Assembly: GCF_021271205.1 (NCBI RefSeq)
Contig: NZ_JAIWKS010000018.1
Coordinates: 1-53,533 of the forward strand
Reading direction: 5' to 3'
Length of the DNA: 53,533 bases
DNA from: Pseudomonas uvaldensis
GTDB lineage: Bacteria > Pseudomonadota > Gammaproteobacteria > Pseudomonadales > Pseudomonadaceae
Below are positions 1 through 6,918 of this stretch, piece by piece. A program made the translations under genes and the position numbers. Each line of letters begins with the position of its first letter. The stretch's first letter is position 1. The notes under the pieces are model-generated. The model did not search any database. It was not told the origin of the DNA and was given only the letters and a program-made list of their open reading frames with translations.

Positions 1-48
1 AGCATGGGGTGCTAGGGGTCGAGTGTTCGAATCACTCCGTCCCGACCA
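1..48 (+). tRNA. tRNA-Pro(GGG), 3' part only; attL core
   Basis: The 3' portion of a tRNA runs off the left edge. Visible parts are the anticodon loop ATGGGGT at 4-10 with anticodon GGG at 6-8 closed by the stem strand GCTAG, the T arm GAGTG-TTCGAAT-CACTC at 21-37, the 3' acceptor strand CGTCCCG, discriminator A and encoded CCA at 46-48. T33 and G37 agree with a proline tRNA. The integrase gene starts its neighbourhood about 70 bases away, so this tRNA end is inferred to be the attachment site, restored by phage-carried sequence. Confidence 0.9.
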
Positions 49-64
49 TATTTTTCAATGACTT

Positions 65-92
65 AGCCCAATCTGCAAAGGTTGGGCTTTTT
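65..92 (+). terminator. Rho-independent terminator after tRNA-Pro
   Basis: Stem AGCCCAA (65-71) pairs with TTGGGCT (82-88) around a ten-base loop and runs into five T. It points rightward, so it ends the tRNA transcript before it enters the integrase gene from its 3' side. Confidence 0.8.
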
Positions 93-117
93 CATTGGTG
101 GGGAGTTTTTCGGGACT

Positions 118-1296
118 TCATCCCATTTTCCTTTTCAAGATTGTCAGCACCGGTCCCCGCGAGTCGGTTGCTGATACCATATTGGCTGCCTCAATCAGAT
201 GCCCGAGCTCGGCGCCCGAGTAGTGGCTGGTGATGCTGCCGTTCTTGTGCCCCAGTAAAGCCTTGCGGTCTTCCTGAGAGACACCTGCCGCCCGAAGGCG
301 ACGGCCAAACGTGTGTTTCAAGTCGTGCACCCTGATGGATGCATACCCAGGGTGAGCGGGGCGAAGGTTTTCCTCCTGCCAGAGTTTCGCCGCTCTCACC
401 CGTGCTTTCTTCCAGGCCGAGTCGTTCATGCGGTGCATCGCGGTACCGTTGTAGGGGAAAACCCACTCCTTGCTCAGGCCGCGCTGCTTATCAATGATCG
501 ACTTCGCCACGTTGTTGAGCACAACCAACCGCTCGTCGCCATTCTTCACACCTGACCGCTCGTTCCTCCCGCCGAAGTCGGACGGTATCAGGAACACGCT
601 GGTGCCAAGCTCCGGCACCAGAATCTCCCAATCCCACCTCAGCTTGCAGACCTCCTGTTCACGGCAACCAGTGTTCACCTTGAACAGGGCCATCGTCTGC
701 AGGTGTGCAGGCAATTCCCCGAACAGGATTGATTGCTCTTCCCAGGACATGGGGTAGGGCTCCCGCACCTTTTTCTTCAGGTCCAGCTTTGTCAGCATCG
801 GCACCGAATCCAGCCAGGGCCTCCGCTCCTCATCCCGCCATTTCCTTGCACAAAGTGAAAGCACCCGGATCACCCGCTCGATCGATATGTTGATCGTGCG
901 GGGCGCCACCGGCTTCAGCTGCTTACCGCACGGCAGCACCATTCCCTTCAAACGATCCCTCACGAATGGTTCAAGGGCCTGGTCATCGATGTGAGTCAAT
1001 GGCAGGTCTTTGAGATAAGGGTGAAGTTGCTTCAGGTGATGTGCCGTCAGCTTGATCGAGGGTTGGTCCTTGCTCTCGATCAGGAACCTCGTAGCCGCTT
1101 CTTCCCAGGTGCGGGTACGCCGCACGCCGTATACCTTCTGCTGCCGAAGCTGCTCCAGACGGTGGATTAGGTACTGCTCGGCCTCCTGCCGGTCACTAGT
1201 GCCAGTGCTTTCTCGAAGTCGCTCACCTCTGAAAACCTTGTCGATTTGCCAGACTCCACCTTTCTGGTAGAGACCGGAGATCGCTTTTCTCGCCAT
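118..1296 (-). CDS. int: Tyrosine recombinase integrase
   Basis: Site-specific recombinase of 392 residues that would integrate and excise the prophage at the neighbouring tRNA-Pro. An N-terminal arm and SAM-like core-binding region (about 1-175) precede the catalytic domain. Catalytic residues that can be placed are Arg212 in NTGCREQE, His324 in HDLKHTF, His350 in LLGHK and the nucleophile Tyr359 in SHYS. The usual second Arg of the HxxR box is Lys327, a variant I associate with phage integrases of this kind. It is the last gene of the leftward early region, with its stop 70 bases from the tRNA end. Its 5' end lies inside the excisionase-like gene. Family assignment is firm; the target site is inferred from position. 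Confidence 0.95.
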   Translation of the reverse strand: MARKAISGLYQKGGVWQIDKVFRGERLRESTGTSDRQEAEQYLIHRLEQLRQQKVYGVRRTRTWEEAATRFLIESKDQPSIKLTAHHLKQLHPYLKDLPLTHIDDQALEPFVRDRLKGMVLPCGKQLKPVAPRTINISIERVIRVLSLCARKWRDEERRPWLDSVPMLTKLDLKKKVREPYPMSWEEQSILFGELPAHLQTMALFKVNTGCREQEVCKLRWDWEILVPELGTSVFLIPSDFGGRNERSGVKNGDERLVVLNNVAKSIIDKQRGLSKEWVFPYNGTAMHRMNDSAWKKARVRAAKLWQEENLRPAHPGYASIRVHDLKHTFGRRLRAAGVSQEDRKALLGHKNGSITSHYSGAELGHLIEAANMVSATDSRGPVLTILKRKMG

Positions 1297-1580
1297 GGTT
1301 TACCTCCTTTGAGTTCACCCTGGCGCTCGCTGCAAGGGCGATTGTTGTCCTGATTGGCTGCCTTTTCAATCGACTTGCTAGCGACGTATGCGTCTGCCCA
1401 CTCGTCCAGTTCGATGCGATCAAACGCTACGCCTTGTTTCCCGATGGGAAATTCCCGCACGTTTGGCCTGACCGTTTTGTTGAATTCGTCCCGGCACATG
1501 CCGAGATATCCGGGTGCATCCATGAACCGGATGAACCGCGGCGCGATACTTGCGATTTTTGCCGCTGTGGCGTTTGCCAT
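1167..1580 (-). CDS. Excisionase-like winged-helix protein
   Basis: 137 residues. Residues about 13-70 form an AlpA/excisionase-type DNA-binding segment (RFIRFMDAPGYLGM, then VREFPIGKQGVAFDR and the typical LDEWADAY end). Such proteins bend attachment-site DNA and direct the integrase toward excision. The ATG at 1580 is preceded by GGAG seven bases upstream. The last 43 codons overlap the first 43 codons of int in another frame, an unusually long overlap; the C-terminal tail is low-complexity and basic and may exist only because of it. Assignment rests on the N-terminal motif and on position directly before int. Confidence 0.72.
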   Translation of the reverse strand: MANATAAKIASIAPRFIRFMDAPGYLGMCRDEFNKTVRPNVREFPIGKQGVAFDRIELDEWADAYVASKSIEKAANQDNNRPCSERQGELKGGKPWREKRSPVSTRKVESGKSTRFSEVSDFEKALALVTGRRPSST

Positions 1581-1602
1581 GTATTTACTCCACGGCGCCC
1601 AG

Positions 1603-1806
1603 CTACGGGCGCGCCTTTTGAATGATGTAGATGACGATGCAGCCGGTGGCGGCGAGCCAGGTCATCGAGCCGAAGCCCGCGGTGATCAGAGCAGCATCGG
1701 TGCCCGTGGTGAGCATTTCCGGAGCCACATAGGCGAACCAGAGGAGGGTGACCAGCAGGTAGGCCAGGGCACCCATCAGGATCTGGAATAGTTTTTTTGC
1801 AGACAT
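1603..1806 (-). CDS. Small two-pass membrane protein
   Basis: 67 residues with two hydrophobic segments (about 6-28 and 40-62) and a short polar link, so probably an inner-membrane protein with both ends on one side. No family recognised. The gene lies just upstream of the excisionase-like gene and is preceded by a compact hairpin (1818-1832) directly 5' of GGAG. Short phage membrane proteins here are often lysogeny-related, but nothing in the sequence shows a function. Confidence 0.6.
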   Translation of the reverse strand: MSAKKLFQILMGALAYLLVTLLWFAYVAPEMLTTGTDAALITAGFGSMTWLAATGCIVIYIIQKARP

Positions 1807-1817
1807 GGGGGCTCCAT

Positions 1818-1832
1818 GCCGCGCTTGGCGGC
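1818..1832 (-). promoter_or_regulatory. Leader hairpin before the 1603-1806 gene
   Basis: GCCGC/GCGGC stem with a five-base loop; in the leftward mRNA it ends one base before ATGGAG, so the Shine-Dalgarno directly follows the stem. One of a series of similar leader hairpins in the leftward region. Confidence 0.6.
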
Positions 1833-1847
1833 AGAAGGTGGTGATGG

Positions 1848-2345
1848 TTATATGTTTGTCTTGGCCAGAACGGCGTCAGCAACTGCCATTGCGGCCTGGG
1901 CGTCATCGACGTAAGCCGGATCAAATCCACCTGCAAGGTGAATCGTTGCCTGGCAGGCACGCAGGTTCTCGCGTGTGAGCTTCAGCGCCGCGATCAGCTC
2001 TTCGTGCAGTGCGCGTTCCTCCCGGCCGATATCCCAGAAGCGCTGTGCCCAGTGGCCGACAGGCGGCGGGTTGTTGTTCTGCGCACCGCAGGCCAGGGCC
2101 CCGACAACGCAGTCCAGAAGGTCGCGTTTGTAGGCGTTGTCACCATCAAGGCCCAGGCCTTGGCGGCGCAGTGCGTCGAGCGCGTTATTCAGGTTCGCTT
2201 CAGGCGAGGGCAGCACCAGGTCGAAGTCAGCCTTACCTGGCCGGCAGACGACAAGGAACATCTGGCAGTCGAGCGGCAGGGCCTGGGCGATATCGGAGAT
2301 GGCATCAATCGCCACTTCACGCAGCAGGGATTTTTGATCAGGCAT
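1848..2345 (-). CDS. Hypothetical phage protein
   Basis: 165 residues starting MPDQKSLL. This start is preferred over an in-frame ATG 24 bases upstream because GAGGAACTCCT precedes it and a stem-loop (2357-2377) sits just before that. Mostly helical and soluble, with a basic-acidic C-terminal half containing HWAQRFWDIGREERALHEEL. No catalytic motif or family recognised; it resembles the uncharacterised early proteins of Pseudomonas temperate phages. Part of the leftward early region. Confidence 0.6.
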   Translation of the reverse strand: MPDQKSLLREVAIDAISDIAQALPLDCQMFLVVCRPGKADFDLVLPSPEANLNNALDALRRQGLGLDGDNAYKRDLLDCVVGALACGAQNNNPPPVGHWAQRFWDIGREERALHEELIAALKLTRENLRACQATIHLAGGFDPAYVDDAQAAMAVADAVLAKTNI

Positions 2346-2356
2346 AGGAGTTCCTC

Positions 2357-2377
2357 GCCCGCCGTTCACCGGCAGGC
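2357..2377 (-). promoter_or_regulatory. Leader hairpin before the 1848-2345 gene
   Basis: GCCCGCCG (2357-2364) pairs with CGGCAGGC (2370-2377) with one mismatch and a five-base loop. In the mRNA the stem ends directly at the GAGG of the ribosome binding site. Confidence 0.6.
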
Positions 2378-2393
2378 TGTAGGGGGATTGGGG

Positions 2394-2780
2394 TTAGTGT
2401 CGAGTTGTCGCTGGCTTGCCTGATCCGATAGGCGACACAGCTACCATTGCGGCCAGCACCTCTCGCATGTCATTCCATGAAACGCCGGTAAACCTGCCGT
2501 CCGGGGCGCACAGCTCTAGCATTTTCTCGCCGCCGCGAAGCAGCATCAGGTCGGTTGGATTGAAGATGCTTTCGAATCGCTGGATTTCGCCGCGCAGGTA
2601 GACGATCAGATCGGCGCGGCTTTCCTCAATTGATGGCGCAGTGATGATTTCCCGAAGTTCCGCCATTGCAGCCCACCCATTCGCAAGCTGGATTGCCGAG
2701 GCTCCTCGGCTGGCGTCAGCAGCAAGAGCGGTAATCAATAGATCCAATGGCACGCTTACCATTTTTTCTTGTTCGCTCAT
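2394..2780 (-). CDS. Hypothetical phage protein
   Basis: 128 residues from MSEQEKMVSV. The start is fixed by overlap with the stop of the upstream 18-codon ORF (ATGA at 2777-2780), which implies translational coupling. Predicted largely helical with alternating charged and Ala/Leu stretches; no known motif. Last member of a three-gene chain: the ASCH-like gene, the 18-residue peptide and this gene. Confidence 0.6.
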   Translation of the reverse strand: MSEQEKMVSVPLDLLITALAADASRGASAIQLANGWAAMAELREIITAPSIEESRADLIVYLRGEIQRFESIFNPTDLMLLRGGEKMLELCAPDGRFTGVSWNDMREVLAAMVAVSPIGSGKPATTRH

Positions 2781-2833
2781 GGCCTTGGCCCTCGATACAC
2801 CAGCCAGGCCATGTAGAGCAGGGGGAGTATCAT
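2777..2833 (-). CDS. 18-residue hydrophobic micropeptide nested by ATGA overlaps
   Basis: Encodes MILPLLYMAWLVYRGPRP. Its ATG overlaps the stop of the upstream ASCH-like gene (ATGA, 2830-2833) and its TGA overlaps the ATG of the downstream gene (2777-2780). AGAGGG lies seven bases before the start. The first 13 residues are hydrophobic and the tail is basic, as expected of a minimal membrane-inserted peptide with a positive cytoplasmic end. It may instead only be a coupling device that carries ribosomes between the flanking genes. Supported by geometry and composition, not by homology. Confidence 0.5.
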   Translation of the reverse strand: MILPLLYMAWLVYRGPRP

Positions 2834-3537
2834 GGCTGAACCCTCTTGAACTCGACGACCCAGACCCAGGGGTTGGCTTTCCATGACTCGGCGCCGTTGA
2901 TGGAAGACCAGAGGTCGGCGAAGTCCATCCGGGCGTCTTCAATAGCCTGATCGGGCGCATCTACCCACCACCGACTCCCCCACATCGCTTCGCCGCGAGT
3001 GCCCACGCCCTCGGCAGTTACCTGTTCTGGGCTGATGTCCTGCAACCGCTCGACGCGCACGTCCGTGATCTCCAGCAGGATCCGGCTGGCCCAGCGTGGC
3101 ATGTGGATGCTCGGGCGGGACCGGCGCGGATAATCCCAGTGGGCAACGGTTCCGTCGTACTCCGGAGCATTGCTACCGGAGTACAGGACCGGCTCCCCGT
3201 CGGCGCTGTATCTGGAAAGCACGACGCCGTCACCGGTTTGCTCGTCGATCTCGGTTGTCTCGCGCACCCACAACCGGTCTCCGCGGCGTCCATAAGGGCA
3301 GGCACCGAAGGCGCCCAGCTGTGCGGCGCATTCATCCTCGGTGCTGGCCGAGACGACGAATCCATACCGTCGACCGTGCTGGCCTACCGCGACCCAAGGC
3401 CGTTCCCCGCCGCCCTTGCACAGGCGCGGAATTTGGTCGCCCTTGACCACGCGCCGCGTGACCGTTTTCCTTCCTTCCAGGATGGCGCGCACCATCGGGG
3501 CCGAGAACAGGATCGGCCGTTCCTTTATTTGAGTCAT
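2830..3537 (-). CDS. ASCH/PUA-like phage protein ('morphogenetic protein' type)
   Basis: 235 residues beginning with the ERPILFSAPMVRAILEGRKT-type segment seen in phage proteins often labelled morphogenetic protein and thought to have an ASCH (PUA-like) fold. Further marks are the KTVTRRVV box, GDRLWVRET and the C-terminal NPWVWVVEFKR strand. ASCH domains are suspected nucleic-acid or modified-nucleotide binders; the role in phages is not established. A 14-base perfect palindrome at 3549-3562 lies just before AAGGA and the ATG. Heads the coupled chain with the 18-residue peptide and the 2394-2780 gene. Confidence 0.65.
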   Translation of the reverse strand: MTQIKERPILFSAPMVRAILEGRKTVTRRVVKGDQIPRLCKGGGERPWVAVGQHGRRYGFVVSASTEDECAAQLGAFGACPYGRRGDRLWVRETTEIDEQTGDGVVLSRYSADGEPVLYSGSNAPEYDGTVAHWDYPRRSRPSIHMPRWASRILLEITDVRVERLQDISPEQVTAEGVGTRGEAMWGSRWWVDAPDQAIEDARMDFADLWSSINGAESWKANPWVWVVEFKRVQP

Positions 3538-3548
3538 GAGTCGTCCTT

Positions 3549-3562
3549 GCCGCTATAGCGGC
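3549..3562 (-). promoter_or_regulatory. Leader palindrome before the ASCH-like gene
   Basis: GCCGCTATAGCGGC is a perfect 14-base inverted repeat ending directly before AAGGA of the ribosome binding site. It belongs to the set of leader hairpins in the leftward early genes. Confidence 0.65.
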
Positions 3563-3583
3563 TGACTTTGAAAGGGGGAGGGG

Positions 3584-3937
3584 TTACGGCTTGATTGGGT
3601 TGAGGCGGGCTACTTCGGCGAGGGCAGCTTCATACGCCCGGTAGGCGAAGGTCTTCTCGTAGCTGCCGCCGCCAGCACGACAATACTGGCCATGCTCTTC
3701 CCACCAATATTCAAAGACTGCCTCAAGCTCAGGCATCACCACCGCTACCGGCGCTGGCTGCTCGGCGTAGAGTGGGCGTATCTCGCGCATTATTCCGAAG
3801 CGATTGAATTTGCCTGCTTCGTGCGAGTGCAGTGCGCGTTCCATTTCGCTGCACTGCGCCCACTCTGTCCACGTGGAGCCATCGCGATTGGTCTTTTTCC
3901 TGATCTGCCACGCCACGGGCTCTACTTCTTTGCTCAT
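3584..3937 (-). CDS. Hypothetical phage protein
   Basis: 117 residues beginning MSKEVEPVAWQIRKK. The ATG overlaps the stop of the preceding gene (TGATG, 3935-3939); a GTG one codon earlier is also possible. Contains WTEWAQCSEMERAL, RPLYAEQP and a Trp/Glu/Tyr-rich EYWWEEHGQYCRAGG segment, the pattern of short phage proteins that accompany modular VAW-type early genes. No known function. Confidence 0.55.
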   Translation of the reverse strand: MSKEVEPVAWQIRKKTNRDGSTWTEWAQCSEMERALHSHEAGKFNRFGIMREIRPLYAEQPAPVAVVMPELEAVFEYWWEEHGQYCRAGGGSYEKTFAYRAYEAALAEVARLNPIKP

Positions 3938-4644
3938 CACTCACCATCCTTCGCGGCTGGCGCGGATTGGTGGGCCATGTATGTGTGCATGCGATCAAGC
4001 AACCAATTCCATTCTTCTCCACGCTCAATGGCACCATAAGCGTGCTCGATCAACATCAGCGCCTTGGTCAGCTCGGATTGCAGGTAGACTATTTCGTCGA
4101 CGTGCTTAACCGCTTGGGACGTGTGACGCTTTCGGTCCTGGCGCTGGTTTTCGAGCAGCCCATTCAGCCGCTCAACCTCAGACTGTAAAGCCTTGCGAGT
4201 TTCCTCGGCGGCTTCCATGTAGTCGTTCTTGTGCTGGCGAAGGTGTGCGACCTCAGCCTGTAGCCGGGTGACGGTTGAAGTGCAGGCATCAAGACAAGCG
4301 TTCCATATGTCGGCGCCATGCCAAACATTCACGACGCCATATTTACCGATGCGCTGCATAATTTCCGAACAATTCGCGTTCGTCGCACGATCTGGTATCG
4401 CCTCCCCGCCAGCAGGCGGCACAGGCTCAGCCAGGGCGGCGCGAGTGTACGAGCCGTTCCCGCCGCACTCCGGACACTTGCTGTTCTGGCAGAGAATCCC
4501 ATTGCTGCACACGATGCGCTGGTTATCCAGGGCGGCTCGCAGCTCAGACAATGAATTTACTGCTTCACGGTGCAGCCTCGGGATGTACATGCCTGCCAGT
4601 CGCTCCGCCAGCTCCCGCGACAGGGTTACGGTTTCATTCTTCAT
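3937..4644 (-). CDS. Hypothetical phage protein with Cys cluster and coiled coil
   Basis: 235 residues from MKNETVTLSRELAERL. The start is set by ATGA overlap with the upstream gene (4641-4644). A Cys-rich patch near residue 50 (CSNGILCQNSKCPECGG) looks like a small zinc-binding knuckle, and residues about 130-200 are a heptad-like coiled coil. The opening matches the regular start of phage proteins that carry optional C-terminal modules. Function unknown; coupled to its neighbours on both sides. Confidence 0.55.
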   Translation of the reverse strand: MKNETVTLSRELAERLAGMYIPRLHREAVNSLSELRAALDNQRIVCSNGILCQNSKCPECGGNGSYTRAALAEPVPPAGGEAIPDRATNANCSEIMQRIGKYGVVNVWHGADIWNACLDACTSTVTRLQAEVAHLRQHKNDYMEAAEETRKALQSEVERLNGLLENQRQDRKRHTSQAVKHVDEIVYLQSELTKALMLIEHAYGAIERGEEWNWLLDRMHTYMAHQSAPAAKDGE

Positions 4645-5099
4645 GGCTTGCTCCATTCTTCGGCGCGCTGGCACTTGCCCTTGCAGCCATCGGTGATGTT
4701 CCGGCATGAGCCGCAATCCACATGGCTTGCTGCCTCGGCGGTGGGGTTGAGGGCGGCGCGCGCTACTGTGCCATCCTCAATGAAATCCGGTTCGTCCCAG
4801 CACCAGAGAATATTCGTCGGCTCGCCGCTTACGGTGTCCCAATTCCCACTTTCGAAGTGGTAATGCTCACCGTCCGCATAGAACTTCAACGCAGCTTCCA
4901 GCTCATCAACCCGCTGATCCTGCACTGTGAGGCGGGCTTGCAGGGCTTGGTTCTCGGTGGCAGTTCGCTCCAGCAGATTCGCCAGGCCCTCGATGTGTTC
5001 CTTCTCGGTCAGGCCGATATTGGGCTTGGCTGTGGCGAAGCTTCGGGAGTAATCGAGGGCAAGCTGAATATTCGGCGCGATTTTGTTTTCTGCGGGCAT
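4641..5099 (-). CDS. Hypothetical phage protein
   Basis: 152 residues. A helical N-terminal half with coiled-coil character (about 35-75) leads to ALKFYADGEHYHFESG, which recurs in phage early proteins of unknown role, and a C-terminal Cys-rich stretch (CGSCRNITDGCKGKC) that could bind zinc. The ribosome binding site AAAGGA follows a hairpin at 5113-5130. Its stop overlaps the next start. Confidence 0.55.
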   Translation of the reverse strand: MPAENKIAPNIQLALDYSRSFATAKPNIGLTEKEHIEGLANLLERTATENQALQARLTVQDQRVDELEAALKFYADGEHYHFESGNWDTVSGEPTNILWCWDEPDFIEDGTVARAALNPTAEAASHVDCGSCRNITDGCKGKCQRAEEWSKP

Positions 5100-5112
5100 G
5101 GCTATGTCCTTT

Positions 5113-5130
5113 GCCGGGGCATGCCCGGGC
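5113..5130 (-). promoter_or_regulatory. Leader hairpin before the 4641-5099 gene
   Basis: GCCGGGGC and GCCCGGGC form a stem with one internal mismatch and a tight loop over CATG; in the mRNA it ends two bases before AAGGA. Confidence 0.5.
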
Positions 5131-5150
5131 GGTGGAGTGAGGGAGGTAGG

Positions 5151-6848
5151 TCAGCTGTACGGGCTGGGTGTGATCTGCTTGAGGAGGCGCTGGCCGATCC
5201 AGCGAACGACGGTGACGGCCTTGCTGTTGCCGATGGCCTTGTAGCGCGGGCCGTCTGCGTCTTTGACGTACCAGGCTTTGCTTTTCTTCGCCTGGCGAAC
5301 CTCCATTCCAACGGCAATGCACTGTTCCGGAGTCTCGCCGGCGTCCAGCTTTCGCCATCCGTCCCAAGCGATAAGCGTGTAGTCATCAGGCATTCCCTGG
5401 AGGCGCTCACACTCTCGGGGGGTGAGGCGCCGAACACCAGCGCCGCTCTGGGTTATCGGTTGTCCGCGTCCTGTTCCGTCCTCGCTGCCGTCGAAGCCGT
5501 CGGCCTTCAGCGTGTGCGTAATGTCGCCAGTAATGCATACAGCAACCTGGCCACCTCCATTTGCGTGGCTGCCAGCGTGGTTCATCGCGCGGAGTGTTGG
5601 CGATATCGACCCAGCATCGGCGCCGTGGTCCTTGCAGGAAAACGCCAGCACCGCGTTTTCCTGACCGTTGTTTCTCCCGAGCGCGAAGGCGGTGGTATCG
5701 CTGACACCAGGGTCTTGCGTACCATGGACAACCAGTAGCCCAGATTCAGCATCCTGTTGGGTGGCGCTTCCGGCGGCCTTGCCGTTTGCATTCAGTGTTC
5801 CGGCGACGATGAACGCTTCGGAGTCGGCCCGATGGCTGCACTGTGCCTGGGCCCGGAGTGCTGGGGCAGTAATGGGGATATCGTCGAGCGAATACCCTCC
5901 GGACTTTCGACCGCCGCCGGCGATGGTCGGCGCGACGAAGAAGAACGTCTCGCTCTCCATGTCCATGCGGGTGTCTTTCGCGGTGAGCGTGGCCGATCTC
6001 TCAACTGATCCGCCCAGGCTGTGGCCGCCGAAGGCCGGGATGCCCCCGAACATGATCACCGCCGGGCCTTCGTCACCCTCGCAGTTCGGGCAGCCGTAAT
6101 GCCCTAGGGACTCGGGGAAGACGTACCCGCACCCGCACTGGAGCGCAGGGCCGAAAGGAGCTGTTCCGGTAACGTCTTGCCCCTGGCCTCGGCCCGGCGC
6201 AGTATCCCGGCGCACGCCTTCGCGCTCAAAAAGTACCTCGGTGGGATCGAATCCGTCTCGAGCACTTGCGACAACGAACACACGGCGGCGTCGTTGGGCC
6301 AGGCCGAAATATTGGGCGTCCAGGACCCGCCACGCGATTGTTCTTTTGGGTCCATACACACAACCAGCGTCCGGCCATTTCTTCCCTGAAGGCTGCAGTT
6401 CGCAGTCTTCCCCAGCAAGCGCGCCAAGAAAACATCCGAAGGCGTTCCCTTTGTCGCTGAGGACGCCGGGGACGTTCTCCCAGACGATGACGCTGGCGGG
6501 CTTTCGCTGGCCGGCGCGAACATAGTCAACTGCATCTGCAAGCTCCACGTATTTGATGGTGAGGGCACCGCGGGGATCGGTGAGGCCTTCGCGCATACCG
6601 GCCACGCTGAAGGCCTGGCAGGGGGTGCCGCCGACCAGAATGTCCGGCGCGGGGATCTTGCCGGCCAGCACCTGGGCGCTGAGTTTGGTCATGTCGCCGA
6701 GGTTCGGCGTGTTCGGGTAGTGGTGCGCCAGGACCGCCGAGGGGAACGGCTCGATCTCGGCGAGCCAGGCGGCCTTCATGCCCAGCGGGCGCCAGGCCAG
6801 TGTCGCGGCCTCGATGCCGGAGCAGACCGAACCGTAGGTAATTTCCAT
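5151..6848 (-). CDS. DNA (cytosine-5) methyltransferase
   Basis: 565 residues. Transfers a methyl group from S-adenosylmethionine to C5 of cytosine, here probably to protect phage DNA from host restriction. Motif I (GSVCSGIEAA, 6-15), motif IV with the catalytic Cys77 (GGTPCQAFS), motif VI (WENVPG, 123-128), motif VIII (QRRRRVF, 185-191), then motifs IX (RRLTPRECERLQG) and X (YKAIGNSKAV) near the C-terminus. Between VIII and IX is an insertion of roughly 270 residues holding a CxC...CPNC zinc-ribbon-like element; target recognition must lie there. Much longer than the 330-400 residues common in the family. No restriction endonuclease gene is adjacent, so it is an orphan enzyme, next to a second methyltransferase. 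Confidence 0.93.
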   Translation of the reverse strand: MEITYGSVCSGIEAATLAWRPLGMKAAWLAEIEPFPSAVLAHHYPNTPNLGDMTKLSAQVLAGKIPAPDILVGGTPCQAFSVAGMREGLTDPRGALTIKYVELADAVDYVRAGQRKPASVIVWENVPGVLSDKGNAFGCFLGALAGEDCELQPSGKKWPDAGCVYGPKRTIAWRVLDAQYFGLAQRRRRVFVVASARDGFDPTEVLFEREGVRRDTAPGRGQGQDVTGTAPFGPALQCGCGYVFPESLGHYGCPNCEGDEGPAVIMFGGIPAFGGHSLGGSVERSATLTAKDTRMDMESETFFFVAPTIAGGGRKSGGYSLDDIPITAPALRAQAQCSHRADSEAFIVAGTLNANGKAAGSATQQDAESGLLVVHGTQDPGVSDTTAFALGRNNGQENAVLAFSCKDHGADAGSISPTLRAMNHAGSHANGGGQVAVCITGDITHTLKADGFDGSEDGTGRGQPITQSGAGVRRLTPRECERLQGMPDDYTLIAWDGWRKLDAGETPEQCIAVGMEVRQAKKSKAWYVKDADGPRYKAIGNSKAVTVVRWIGQRLLKQITPSPYS

Positions 6849-6858
6849 GAGGGATCCT

Positions 6859-6870
6859 CGCCGGTTGGCG
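6859..6870 (-). promoter_or_regulatory. Leader hairpin before the C5-methyltransferase gene
   Basis: CGCC/GGCG stem with a four-base loop; the ribosome binding site GAGGATCCCTC follows, its first G already within the stem. Confidence 0.5.
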
Positions 6871-6918
6871 TGATTCGAGTTTGTGGGCTATTGGTTGATG
6901 GCCCGGCATGGGGCCGGA

